Assembly: GCA_017562135.1 (NCBI GenBank)
Contig: QEYB01001427.1
Span: forward strand, 186,001 to 250,000
Direction: 5' to 3'
From: Dipylidium caninum
Lineage: Eukaryota > Platyhelminthes > Cestoda > Cyclophyllidea > Dipylidiidae
DNA: 64,000 nucleotides
The position numbers and the translations under genes are program-made. The notes under the pieces were generated by a model. It had not been told where the DNA came from and ran no database searches. It saw nothing but the letters and a program-made list of their open reading frames with translations. Positions 9,873 through 22,560 of the stretch are shown here, piece by piece (the stretch's first letter is position 1; each line of letters starts with the position of its first letter).

Positions 9873-12800
9873 TCAGGTTATTGGGAGAGGTAGGGGACTT
9901 ATCACATTGCTGGACTCTTCTACCTCCGTCAAGGAGAAGTTCTCATCTTCGTCCTGATTTTCGCTGTACTCCTGCACTAGTCGCTGAATGTTCTTCGCCT
10001 GCTGACTGAATAGCCAATCACAAACACCGGAATCGTCTCCCACGGAAGAACCGCACTCCGTCGTCTCAGCAGTGATCTCTGTACCTTCATCCTGAGTCTG
10101 GGGAAAAGAAGAGGCGAAAACTTAAAAACCGACCTTGTCGATGTCAATCAACCTCTTGCCATGGCAGTACTTCCGCTTCCACAGGGGTGACAAAACAACA
10201 GAACTCACCAAAAAGTGGCCATAGTGGTTCTCGTCCGTCTCATACGGCGCAGAGAAGACCATGGGAGTGTAGAGCTCGCGTTTTGGGTGAATGATGTCCA
10301 TGGCGATCTGGTAGGCGCCCTGTCCGGCCACGAGTTCGGGAGGTCTCGTCGGCTCCGCCTCCTTGTCACTTGGCAGATAGATCGTGCACCAGCTGATGGG
10401 CGATTTGTCCCGCACTTTCTGCGTTCAATTTGTATAAGCGTAGGTAAAGGTTAGCGAAGTTCGAGAGCGAGGCAAGGAAACTTTATGCTTCGCGCTACTT
10501 TTCAACGCTACTGTTAATAATAAATAATTTTTACTTATTATTTTAAGTAGCGACGTTTAAGTTACTAATTACCTCCTTCGGTGTGTCTGAGGTGAAATAT
10601 TTCGACGTCGAGTTGGAATGTTCTTCATTGCATCCCTGGAAATGTCTTGACTCAGGCTCCTGTAGGAAAAAAACCAAAAATTGAAATTAGGAGGCCAGCG
10701 AATAAACAAAAATGGGGGAAATTAAAACCAACCGTGTACGCATCCGCGACCGACATGGTTTTTCCCATCTGCAGATCTTTGGACTGAAGTTGCTTTAGGA
10801 GAAATTGAAAGTCATGCATCGGTGTCAAATCTTCGCGCTCTCTTAGGAGCGTAGCTTCCTCAGACTCCTCAGTTCTTCCATCCTCCGATGGCAGGACAGA
10901 AAAGGAGATTTGGGACGTGCTCATTTTTGTTTCGTCATGGCCGGCACGAGAAGAGTTGACGCCCACTTCTTCGTCGACCAAAGAAAGATTGCTCGTCGAG
11001 GGTTGCCGATGTGTCGTTCTGTGTGATCTTATGTTGGGCAGAGAAAGCCACCGATGCGACTGCAACGCGGAGCACTGGACGCGCTGGAAGGCGAGGTCTG
11101 CCAGGCCGAAGGGCGGTGGCGGCGGTTCAGTGGAGACGTCGGGGAGCGAGTGGACTGTGAGGGAAATCGGCGGCCTGAGTTCCATCAGGCGATAGCGGTC
11201 GGCCATCCAGGGCGGCAGAAACAACAGACGCAGGCATCGGTTGGTGGAGCAAAATTTCCGTCCGTCCTCCGCGAAATGCTGTCCACGACGCGGCGAGCCC
11301 CGAAGAAGGAACTGGTGGCAGAGGCGCGCGTGCACCTCTCGCAGTTCGCAGTCCTGAAATCCCAACTCGGCCGAGTGGCGGAGGAAGTCGTCCACCACGG
11401 GGAAGTAGCGCGCTGACGTGGGGCCCTCGTAGGACGCAGCTTCGAGGCATTTGTGGAGGAGGAATTCGCGCACATTGAACCACCCGGTGCGCAGAGCGTG
11501 CTTCACAGTCTCCAAGCGACTCTCCGTCAACATGCCACTCCGTTCGAGGCATTTCAGGTCCTCGGTTATCTCATTCATCTTGTAGACACACTCTTCCACA
11601 ACGGAAAGCGGGTCAACGCTGACCGGAGTCCTCCAGGCCAGCTGCAGCCGCGGCAACACGTCCACCTCCAACTGGTGCTCGACCTCGCACAGCCACGAGG
11701 AGACCGTTGCCAGTCGTTGCGCGGTCTCCGGGAGGGGTTTCGGCGCTCCTCTCCCCTCCCAGATGCCCTCTACCAGCTCGAAGGCGGACCTCACCTCGCC
11801 CTGTCCGCTGCTGTCCAGTCTGACGCGTCTTCGGAGGCTGTTGAATTGGTTTGCCAGGCGAACGTCGCGGTGCCACTCCTCCCGAAGCCTCGTCCAGGCA
11901 ACCTCGCTGGCAGACGTCGCGGGCGCGCTTGAAACGAGGCCTTTGGCGGGAATCCGCATTGTCCGAACGTGGACTTCGGAGCAGAGGAAACTGTAGAAGG
12001 TGTGGAGGTCCTCCACAAGCCTGTCGTTCTGCCAAAAAGCACGAGTGTTAAAAATTTCCTTCCTCTTAACGAGACGCCCAGCAAATGCCCGGCCGCGACC
12101 CGCCTCAGCCCCACCTACCTTGGAGTTTTTCGAGTGCTCGGCACGGACGCTGCCGCGACAGCCCGGGTAGAGGCAGTCATGAGGCCCGAGGACTTCTAAC
12201 AGGCTCCAACTGCGTCTCCGCGCCATCGACGCGCTGGAAGGGTGGTCCGCGGGGAGGTTGAAAGTCGAAGTCACTGCTGACTGGGCTGTTGAAGGCTCAC
12301 ACTGCGAGGATGATGATGGAATTCCCCCAGGTAAGCCACATTTGGAACGGCTGGTTTAACCAAGACGAACAACGACTCACATGTGAAATGTCCTCCTCGA
12401 GAGGCAGCCTGGAAAGAGTGAGAAGATGAAGATTTAAGAGCGCCACGTGCGCCGAGACGCACCGACTGCGGACCGAGCAGCCTTACCCGGCTTGGAGACG
12501 TCCCACCTTATCGGCGATCCGCTGGAGTTGTTTCCACGACTCGAGAATCTGGCAGCCGATTTCGCTGGCCTCGTAGGCGCGCACCAACTTCACCGCGCGT
12601 CTGTACAACTCGTCGACGGCCAGAGGCTCCGAGGGCGCCGTTCGAGTGGCGAGTCTGGGGCCAGCGGCCAGGCAGGTGAAGAGGATCCGCGCCGACTGTC
12701 GCATCGCCTGCAGCCTCCGCTCCAACTGCACCACGCCGCGGCTGCAGTCCTACAGCACAATGACCGTGAGTCCTCCGCCGCGCAGCAAAGCCAAAAACAA

Positions 12801-15800
12801 GGCGCACGTACGTCGAGGGCGTCGACGGAGGCGCCGCAGTGAGCGACCTTGTTGAGTCGACCGTCCAGACTCTGAATATCCGCCCTCATGCCCGACAGAG
12901 CGGGGACTGTCAGACCGGCGATTTGCTCCTCCACTTTGCTGGTGTAACTTTGGCTGAAAGGTGGCAGAACCCGTTGCACTGGGGCGCAAAAGAGGTGAAA
13001 CTGTGGTTATTTTGATTTTCACCGGAATTCTTACAAAAATCCGTGTAGCCGTAGACACGCCTGCCAGACATCATCGAGGTCCACGTGGAGGTCGTCCTCG
13101 AGAGCCCGCAAGATCTCATTGGCGTCTTTAATGGCAGTGCGTAGTCTCGCCAGCGACTCGTCCACCTCCTGTCGGGGCAAGAAAGCCGCCGAAAGGCGTA
13201 AAAGCGCGAGGGAAATGGGCTAGGAGTGATCTGCCTCGCTCAGGGTACCTTTTTGCCCACTCGTATGAGTTCCTCCTCGGGCCCGAGCTCGCCCGGCATA
13301 AGATATTGTACGACTGTGTCCCTCATGTCGAGGGCGTAAGTCCTCCAGTCGATCGCGTGTTTCCGAGCCCTCTCGCTCCGCCCGCTCGCAATCAACTTGG
13401 ACAGGACTGCCGGCCACTGGGCAAAGACGACACGGTCCATGCAGGCGAGCGAACGCCGGCGACTTGACGTGTACTGACGACCGATTTCAACGAGGATATC
13501 GCATTGTTGAAGGTATTCCTGTGAAGGAAGATTTCGCATTACTTCGGTTTCCTGGGGGGGGGAGAAAACTCACTCGGAGGATTTGGACACCCACCTCCGC
13601 TTCCCCGTTGCTCTGAGCGCCTTCGGGTGGATCGTCGCGTTGTTCGAATTCCGCGGACAATTTTTTCATAGCGATGAAGAAGGCCTCCCGACTTACCTCT
13701 AATTTAAAATTTTCAGTCCCCTACAGTCAAAAACATAACTACTTTATTGATCTTCAGTAGAGTTTTTAGTGTAAAAGTGAATGAAGCGTTGGGAGTATTT
13801 GCGGGCCGCCCTCTTAACTCGTGTGCCCAGCACTCACATTACTGATTTGCTCCTTTTCTTCTGTATACGTGCTCAGTAGAGCCTGCGGAGCGAGACTCCG
13901 AAGCTCATCCGCCTTCGCGACAACATAGTCGACCATCAAGACACCGTCAAACGCCGCGATATCCACACGAGAGCCCGTTAGCAGGCGGAGAAGCGTAGCT
14001 CGCTTTCCTTGTGAGGGCCGTTCCAAACCCCGCAAGACGTCTAGCAGTTTCTGAAATTCGAGGAACTCATGGCCACCTCATAAATTTGAAGTAAAAGGGT
14101 GGAAGGGGGGAGGAAACAATCGTCGATTTACCATCTCTTTCACCGATTCAATCCCCTTCAAAAGCCGGTGTCCGTCCGTCGTCCACGATGTCTCCACAGC
14201 ACGCGCAACTGCGTCGCCGAACTCAACTCGTACGTCATGCTGAAATTGTAGCCTCGACGGAGCCAGGAGCCATCGCAGCTTATTAACATTTCGCAGCAGT
14301 GTGTCAGTCTGTGCGCGAACCACCGACACGTTGCGTCTCTGCTGAAGCACTGCGTCGCGGAAGGCGAGGAGGGAGCGAGGAAGACCCGAGAGCCACGCCA
14401 GGGTGCGCGAGAGGAAATCGGAGGCGTTGAAAAAGACGATCGCATGGGTGTTTCGAAGCTCCTGCACAATCACATCCATGGCGAAGTTGACCGCCTCGAT
14501 CACGGCCTGCGTCGCTTTGTCCACTTGAATCTGCAAGAGGCAGGCACAAGGGCCCCCTGCAGTCACAGAAATGCGCCAAAAGTGCCCACTTTGGGGCACT
14601 TTTTTCTCCCCTTACAGCACGCGGTGCCGCAGGCCCCACCGCCGATGGGACAGCGTTCAAAGTACTGAGAGTCACGGAGGACCTACCGGGTCTTGGACGA
14701 GTAGAATGCATCTACGCCAGTCGGAGAACTCGCGGAGAAGGCCCTCCAGCACGCGGGAGCACACGGAGAGACTCTCCAGCGCCTTGGGATAGGCCAGTTG
14801 CATCTCCTGCAGGAGTGCGCACGAGTGGAGGTTGGTGAGGAAAGCCGTGTTCTCCACCAGTTGAATGACGGCCTTGAGACGCAGAATGAGGTCGGAGAGG
14901 ACAAGCAGCGTTTCCCGCAGATTCGAGGCTTCACGGCTATGAGACGTGACGGCAGAAGGTATGGTGGAGAAAAATCTCTTCATCTCGGCCACCTGCAGTT
15001 CTGACAACGGTGCGGCCTGCAGAGAGGCAGACACTTCGCGCTCGAGGCGTTGAACAAGCCCGTTTAGGTGTTCGTTAGGCGGCCAAGTGGCCTGGAGGAA
15101 CCAGCCCGTCAGAAGAGCCTCGAAGTTGGCGGCGGGAGAAGAGGATGCGTTGGCGTTGGAGGTCAAGCTGAAAAGGGAGGAGTTCACACACGCACACTCA
15201 GTCCGCCTGCCCAGACGACGGCAAAGGGAGTCAGGCGATTTTTCGCCTCCATTCGCCAACCTACGCGTTGAAGTGCTGCCACAGTCCGGAGGCTTCTGGC
15301 GTCCAGTTAATGTCCAAGTCTTCGAGGACTCGCCTCACTCGTTCAGCGCACTCCTCGAAGCTTCGGACCACCTCGTTGACGAGGGGGCAGTCGTCGTCGG
15401 AGCTGAGGAGCAGGGCCACCACGCACTCGGACTCGCAACGGTCCAACTCTTGCTCCAGCTGGCACACGTCCCACTGGCTCAGTCCACCGGTGGCAGAGCG
15501 CGCGCCGATGTCTAAAAGGAGGGAGAGGAGAAGTAGGAGCTCGTGCTTGCATCGAGGAGCTTGCAGGGAGCAGGGGATCTCCTTACCGCTCAGTGTGGTC
15601 GCCAACTCATGCAGCGTGGAAGGCTCGCAGACCAACCGCGCGAGCATCATCAGTTGGCCGTAAATGTCGACGGCCTCTTTGTGGAGGTGGCTCAGGTCAC
15701 GAGCCAGTTCTCTCGAGATGCCGAGGTGTTCCGAGACCTCCTCGGTCAGAACGCAGGGGATCCAAGCGCAGTAGGCCTAAAAGACGCAGTGCGACTTTGA

Positions 15801-18800
15801 ATTAGAGTGGCCAAGTGGCGAGGGAAGAAAGGAAAGTGGAGGCGGTGGATACCTCTAGCGTCTCCATGCTGCTGGTGAGGTGCGAATTCAGTTGTTCGAG
15901 GATCTGAAGCGGCGCCGCGTGGTCTTCGAGGCGGGGCGAGAAGGAGGTGGGCAGGGAGGCGAGATAGGCTCTCAGAGTCGTCGAGAATCCAGCCAAAATG
16001 TCTTCGCATTGGGGGACGACTTCGTTAGGCGATGTCGATTCAAGCTGCAAGGAGCGTTAATGTTTTTTGAGAGTGTGGAGAGCAGATTCGTTGCCCCGAG
16101 TTGGCAAGTAGCGGGGTTAAAGTCCGCTCTCCCCATCCAACCAATCAGATCGTTTGTGTAAAGAACTAAACCTAACTGCGGCTAATCTGCCCACATTGGC
16201 GATCGCTTAGTCACCTTCTCCCGTGCAACAAGCAGACAGCATGACCGGGACACGCAAAAATCGTGTGTCCTATCTCCGGACGAACAGCTTGGGGAGGTGC
16301 TGGAGACAGTGAACGCTCGTGATGACCAAAATGATGGGAAAATGGGGATGTCAGAGCCGGTCTATGAAGGCTCCATCGACCACCACCTCAGAGGACTTGA
16401 CTAGACCCGCTTCTCGGGCTAACTACCTCGATTCGCTGTCCCCGGGTGTCGTTGCGTGCGTAGCCGCAGGGTTTAAACCCTTAAAAGCCATATGTTTTGG
16501 CTTTTTGTGAATCCACACGAGGGAAAGGGGAAAAGGAGAAAAATGGGGGAATGTGTGATCCTCACCTCATTCATTAATTTCTTCTCAAGACAGTCGCGCA
16601 TTGATTGCTTTGCTTTTGAAATCAGAGGCCCAAGGTCGGGCAGCGATTCGTCCAAGCCAGGTGGTTTGCTCAACGCTAATTGGATACAGATCAGCTGATT
16701 GAGCGTTTGGCGCGAGCGTATCAATCGAACACGCTCCGTTTCTGATTGGCTGTTCAGCAGAGTCGTTAATTTCGGCAGTTTTTGATTGACCAATTGGATG
16801 ACGCGAGCATCATCCACTCTTCTGTGCACATTCACCTAATGAACCAATGGGCAGAGCGTGAGAATTTGTAGTGCAGGACTAATTAGGCGTGCAATGAAAA
16901 GCGGAGCACTCTCCACTGCTCTCGGTGTTATTCGGCATGACGGAGGCTGCGACTGGTACACACCAGGGTGGCCCTCTCCCTTTCTCTCGCACTCTCTCCG
17001 GCTCGCCTTGCCGAAGATTTCTCATGCAGCAGACGTGGTGCTGCAATGCCAACAGTGTGTAGGCAGAAGCACACTTGTGAGCAATCGATGTGGGTGCTTA
17101 TTCTCGTGAGGGCGGCGTTAAAGACGCCTTTAGAGAGTGAGGGTAGTGGTGCAAAAGAGACCCGGGACCATGCAAATCAGAGTAATGTGAAAACGCGTGC
17201 CAACGCGCCTCGGCGTGTGTCAAGCAAGAAGCGCGACTTCGAGTGCTCCTGTTTGAACCCGTCGCGCCTCGCTTTCACCGCGGTGCTCTAAGGCCACGCC
17301 CAACTCACCAAGTCGCCGACCTCGAGGAGGCAAGTGAGTACTGCGAGCAATTTCTCCAACAACTCCAAGGACGCGTTCGAGCCCTGCATCCGAATGTCCT
17401 ACAGACCGGAGGGAGAGGAGAATTAGGGGGTGAGCGAGTCGGGGTGGGGGGCTGGGGAGGCGAGGCGAGGGGAGGGAGGAAGGAAGGGAGTGGTCAATTG
17501 TTAAGCGACATTCTTGCGTGGCCTTGGCCGCATCGGAACCTTTGCCCGAGAACGGGAATGAATGGCCGCCCAGCGGGTATCGGGCCGCAGAGAGACGCGG
17601 TGGACGAAGCCCGAGATGCCAGAGAGGCTGGATGTGACAGGGGAAAGGGTGAGACTACATGGGGTGGACGCAGTTTCGGCCTCCGGGCGGCGACGTAGAC
17701 GTTCCAAAATCGCATCCACAAGACGCAAATGAGACGCCTGTTTATTCTCACAGCATTGCAGGCGTACGGACAGGCCGTCCGAGCGGTGACTGGGATCAGT
17801 CGACCAACATCTGTCGACGGAAAGGTGGCGCGACTTCGGACGAGGTGAGCCTACGCAATGGCTCGAGGTAGAACCGCGTCAGAGGCTCCACACGCCACGT
17901 GGGAGGCGGGGGGGAAGCAATTACTTTTGTCGGGCACTCGAGAGAGCGTCTCGGCTCACCGCCGCAGAAGCGTTTTGTGCGGGGCGAAAGCGGCGGCCGA
18001 AGAGAGGCTGGGGGGGGTGAGGGGGGCGTGGAGGGCGGTGCCAGGGTCGTTTGTGGCAGCGCTTCTCGCCACGGAAGAGAGGACTGGTGCCGAGGATTCC
18101 AGGCGAGTCTTTCGTCAAACAGAACAGGCATGGGACCCACCTCTCCGAAGCTGCGCATCTCCTCCAGCTGCATCGCTATCCTGCGTCGCTGGGAGTCAAC
18201 AGCCGAGTCGTGGCCGGCGTCCGCGTCGCCGGGGTGTTCGATGGTCCACAGGACACGATGGAAAGAAGTCCTCGATCTCCACCAGAGTCTCCGACAGTTC
18301 GGTATCCCTTTTGGTCGCCACCTCGTCCATCATGGAGGCGGGGAAGACAAGATCCTCCTCCCCCTCCTGCTCCCCGTCCTCGCCTCTCTGCTGAACACCT
18401 TCCGTCTTCCCCAGCAACTCGGCGTTCTGTGGATGGACGCGCAAAAGCCATTCACAGCAACTCAAATAACTTAAATCTTACCGTCTTCTCTCGCATTCTG
18501 TCCACTTCTGTGCACCCGCGTGTGTGGCGGGGATGGGAAATGCCCACCTTTCCTTCTCGGGCGGAGCGAGGAGACGGGGAAATGCGAAAAGCTGCCTGTT
18601 CAAATACCCCACTCAGATTTGGTTGTTTTCCTATCCTTCGTAATGAAGTGCACTCATAGCAAATGTCACAACACGCAGGGGCGCGTGGCTCTGACGCCTG
18701 ACAGGGAGACTGTCAGTCGCCAGGGCCGCCCACCAAGCTCCACTGACGCTCGTCTCGCAGAGGACGCCTTTCACGACCCCCTTGGTCAGCCCCTCCACTC

Positions 18801-20349
18801 CGAACTCGGAGCTTCCCTCGTCCCGGGGCCCCAACTGCGGCGGCCCGCGGGTTACGTCGTCCCGCGCCCCGACCCGGTGACGCCCTCGGCCGAGGGGGCA
18901 AAAGCGAGGCCGCGTCTGGTTCGGCTGATGCACAGGGCGCTGAAATGGAGGTAGTCGATGCGACAGCTGCCCCCCTCCCCCTCCCCCCCCCCACTGTTGG
19001 GGCAACTTGGCACGAATTCCGCAGGAGGCCTCACACCATTGCGCAATGCGCTGCAAAGCCCCATGACAAGAGTAAACAAAGCAGGAGCGACAACAGCCCC
19101 CAGCGCGCGAGTGTGCACAATCAGCTGAGCGTGGACGTGGAAGCGGAGGAGCTTCGAGGGCCCTGACTGGGCCCCGGGACCCCCAGGAGGCACCAAAAGC
19201 CGCCCGGCGGCGGCCAAGACGCAGTCCCGGGCTTCGGCACGATCCGCCGGGCGTCGAGGGACTCAGTTTCCAGCGATGTCCCGCTTCGTCGTCTCGCACA
19301 GCCTGCCTCACTGCCCAGCAGTCGGTGTGTCCGAATGGACGAGCACGGCTCGCATCGAGCCGCCATCAGGGCGATTTATTTGCCCACAGATAAAAAGTAC
19401 GCGTATTTGACGTGGCAATGGCGACACAGACGACTACTGAGGCGAACATCGAGGCGTTCGTCCGCTCATGCGGTCGTCTCCGCCTGTTGCCCTCCCCCCA
19501 CCCCGCCACTTTCCCCGCCCCGTCCCCGGTCTGGGAAGCAGGCAAGCGCCTCCGCCTGCGCGGTTGCACGATCTCGTCGCTTCCGTCGCCTTCGACTCCG
19601 CCTCGAAACAGCGGGGCGAGCTAATCGGGCTGCTACGAGGTGCCCCGAGCTAGAGAACCTACCTCATGGGCGGGGCAGGTCGGCGTCGAGGTCGCCGAGG
19701 CAAGGTGGTAGGAACGGCGCTCGTTCGTGCGTGGACTCACAACCACGAGCTTGCGAGAAGGCTGGGAAGACTCGAACGACGTGATTTCGTAGGGTTGCGA
19801 GTTGTGGGACAGAAGGACTGCCACGTCATCGCGATTGGTGAAGTCGACGGGAACGAGGAAGCACTGCCCGGTGATCAGTTGGGCCTGGGAAACGGGGACC
19901 TCAAGACCCGAGAGCCAACCCCAAAGACGTCCACCTCGCGGCGGTTGTGTGGGTCTGCTCACGTCCACAAACTCCTGACTGCTGCCGTTTGGCGCGATCA
20001 ACATGGCTGACTGGTCGACGTCCAGCCAAATACTACGGAGGTGTGGATCGGGACCGCGGGTCTCCACACAGACGAGTTGCCCCTCCCGCGAGGGCGTCAC
20101 GCTGACACCGTTGATTAGGCAGATGGAGCCCCACTGGATGATGTTCAGACGTCCCAGGAATTGTGAATCCGTGGGCAGGAGAGACGCTCTTCCACAAATA
20201 ACTTCAGTTTCGGCGGGAACGCTGATCCACAGGTGCTCCTTCCGGCGCTGGGAGTCGGAGAGGTCGAATCGCCACCACTGGAGGTCGGGAATGCTCCTTG
20301 ACAAGGTCGTCAGGCAGTGTTCGACCTCCGAGTCGACGGGTTGTAGCAT
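9873..20349 (-). CDS. Large multi-exon alpha-helical protein, unrecognised
   Basis: I do not recognise this protein. Exons with matching phases are 19663-20349 (first ATG 20349), one starting at 19166, 18141-18426, 17540-17737, 17309-17398, 16566-16835, 15853-16044, 15587-15776, 15265-15511, 14687-15167, 14132-14530, 13838-14050, about 13574-13698, 13249-13518, 13035-13168, 12812-12978, 12487-12749, a 28-base exon at about 12383-12410, 12119-12301, 10733-12028, 10573-10659, 10209-10418 and 9873-10097 (TGA). The first exon encodes about 229 residues that look beta-rich (FLGRLNIIQWGSICLINGV). The rest is mainly amphipathic helix, with W-L-E patterns reminiscent of spectrin-like bundles (SSWLCEVEHQLEVDVLPRLQ). 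The C-terminus has a distinct block (SPISWCTIYLPSD, then AYQIAMDIIHPKRELYTPMV) and an acidic tail. No membrane segments or catalytic motifs are seen. Exons between 17.7 and 19.2 kb are the least certain. Two exons have lengths one base off their splice phases (13035-13168 and 18141-18426), and the phase of about 13574-13698 also fails to match. Confidence 0.6.
10493..10552. repeat. Imperfect 60-base inverted repeat in an intron
   Basis: Outer arms CGCTACTT (10493-10500) and AAGTAGCG (10545-10552) are perfect complements. Inner arms at 10516-10527 and 10531-10542 pair in 11 of 12 positions. The element lies in an intron of the helical gene and shares the TTTAAGTAG end with hairpins at 728-755 and 39038-39057. 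It could be a miniature inverted-repeat element, though no target-site duplication is evident. Confidence 0.55.
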
Positions 20350-20399
20350 GATTGGCAAATTTCCACTGAATTTCTCTCTCTTTTTCTCTCTCTAGCTCT

Positions 20400-20760
20400 C
20401 GTAGCCTCCCCTTTAATAGCCACTTCAAACGTCGACTCCGTTTGTCGATGTGAGCGTGCAGTGCGTGCGGTGCGACTCGTGTGTTAAACGTGCGCAGCGT
20501 TGCTATGCCAACAACGTTTGCAGCGACCTTAGCCACCTGATTGGCTGTCTTGCCAGTCGTGCAAATAGCCGGCCACTGCGGTTGCGTTCAATAATTGACG
20601 CGAGCGCGGCCCTCTGATTGGTGGACGCGCGTCGGCAGGTGGACTTGTCCGACGGGATGCGTGAAAGGTGGAGACGCTTGCACAAATTGGCCAATCGGCG
20701 AATCGTAAATATTCCGCCGTATGATTCCCTCATCACACACCGAAATAAACTAAGCTACTT
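20400..20760 (-). promoter_or_regulatory. CCAAT-rich promoter of the helical gene
   Basis: Four CCAAT-type boxes cluster here: ATTGG at 20540-20544, 20617-20621 and 20686-20690, and CCAAT at 20691-20695. They lie 190-345 bases upstream of the ATG at 20349. Spacing and position suit NF-Y-dependent, TATA-less promoters. A further ATTGGCTG near 21079 may belong to the same region. No coding frame competes for the interval. Confidence 0.4.
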
Positions 20761-22560
20761 TGAACTAACTAACGCCCGAGGGTAAACAGTGAGGTCGCAC
20801 GCTGTGGCGGCGGCGGTGGTGGAGGAGGAGGACACACATTAAGGTCTGCCTCTGCCTAGCAGAGCCTCCTCCCCTGAACCGGCCTCTGTTCGGTGTCAAA
20901 CTCGGGGCCCGCGGGCGGCATTTGCATTGCCACGGTTGAGAAGTGGCAGTCGAGAATGGCTCGAGTGGACTTCTACTGTAACGTGAATGTCGAAAGGCAA
21001 ATCAGCTGATTTGGCAGCAGTGCCATGCCAGTGACGCATGACAAACAGCTGATAGTGTGGGCTTCCGTGCTGGCCTCCGATTGGCTGTCTGAGGTTGCAG
21101 AGGCGTCTTGTCGCGGCAGGTCGCCTGCTCTTTGCTCCGCCAACTCCAAGCAGAGCGGTTGCGAGGGCAACGCTGTCCCGATCGGAGTCACAGTCTCCAT
21201 GGACACACCACCTTCAAAATTACCTTCGCCAGATGTGGACAGGGCAGTGAGGCACCCCCGCCCCGTCAGCAGTCCCTCTTGACCCCGATGTCGCCGTCGC
21301 GGTGCCCATTTGACTCCGTGAAGGAGAAGGGCGGACAGGAGGCGCGGAGGCGGGGAGGGGGCGCAGTCCGGAGGGGGAAGATTGGGGAGAGGCCGGACTG
21401 CGTCGGTCTGCAGCAGCGCACTCGTCCCTCAAATCGACCTCCGTACTAAATAAAAGGAAGTAGAAGGTTGAGAAGAACGTCGTCTCCGCAAAAGCATCTG
21501 ATCAGGCAAGGAAGGCGGATAACGAGGAGGGCGACGAACGAGCACGAGGCCCTCAAGCCGAGTGGACGGACGGTCTGATCAGGGTAAATGGATGGAGAGG
21601 GGATTCACAGGGTCATCTGGACGAGCTACTACCGGAATCTTTCCCATTTGCCTGCGACGATGCCCTGCGGTGACGCCTGACTCTTCCTGGGCGTCCCATC
21701 TCTCGTGACAGCTTCGTGTCTCCTGGCGGAATGGCCTTCCCCAGCCGTTGTCACCGTCAATAGGGCGATCGTTCGCCCACAAGCTGACCCGCATGGCAAG
21801 ACGGCCGCCCCTCGACCGGGCCCAGGTCCCCCACCGACGATCCTGTGCCCCGCAGATACGCTGCCGTGTAATCGAACGCGAGTGGAGGCCGCCTCCGACT
21901 CTTCTCAGCCCCAATCGGGTCGCCTGGCGCAAGGACGGGGAGTCGTCCCCCCCCCCCTTCTCCCTCCCCGTCTCTGTGGTCCCACAGGCGGAGTTCTACG
22001 CCAAATCTCATCCGCGGGGTTTACAGCCCGTCGGGATGCCGAAGCCTCCGCACTCCAAGTCTGACGCCTCTCCACCTTCCCGACCCTGGAGGCTCAGAGG
22101 CTGTTTGACACGCTCAAAACATGCGGGAAGAGTTGCAGACACCTCGACTCCGTCCGCCTGGACGCAGCAACTAGTCCATTTCACAGCACCCCGGTGTCAA
22201 CCGCGCCTGACACGAGCATCAAAATGTCTGCACTCGAGGCGCCGACTTCACGACTCAAACAAAGTCAACTAGGAAGCATCTCCCGATTCCTGCCGACTTC
22301 ACGACCAACCGTCCAATGGACGAATTAGGGCAAAGAGATTAGGAGAGAAAGGGAAAAACAATCATATCAAAGCTTCAGCTATTGGTACTTAGGTAAAAAT
22401 GATAAAAAACCACAGATACGGCGATCCACACGCACACACAAACACAGGGCGATGGAGGAGATAATTCAGAACCAACAAGAACAGTCTGGTGGGAGGATGA
22501 AACGGGGCTGGGCTGGTCTCGGGAAAGGAATGTCTGCGAGGCCGGCCAAGCGAGGGCGAA
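20761..22560. other. Intergenic region, no supported gene
   Basis: This lies between the 5' end of the helical gene and the 3' end of SLC33A1. It includes a short GGC/GGA repeat near 20806-20830 and an ATTGG near 21079. Several GC-rich open frames exist, but none has a recognisable motif or a supported splice structure. No clear polyadenylation signal for SLC33A1 was seen. Confidence 0.5.

Noticed and set aside
16660..16850. Apparent CCAAT/ATTGG cluster
   Set aside because: It lies within a phase-consistent minus-strand exon (16566-16835); the ATTGG strings are codons for repeated Asn-Gln, so it is not evidence of a promoter.
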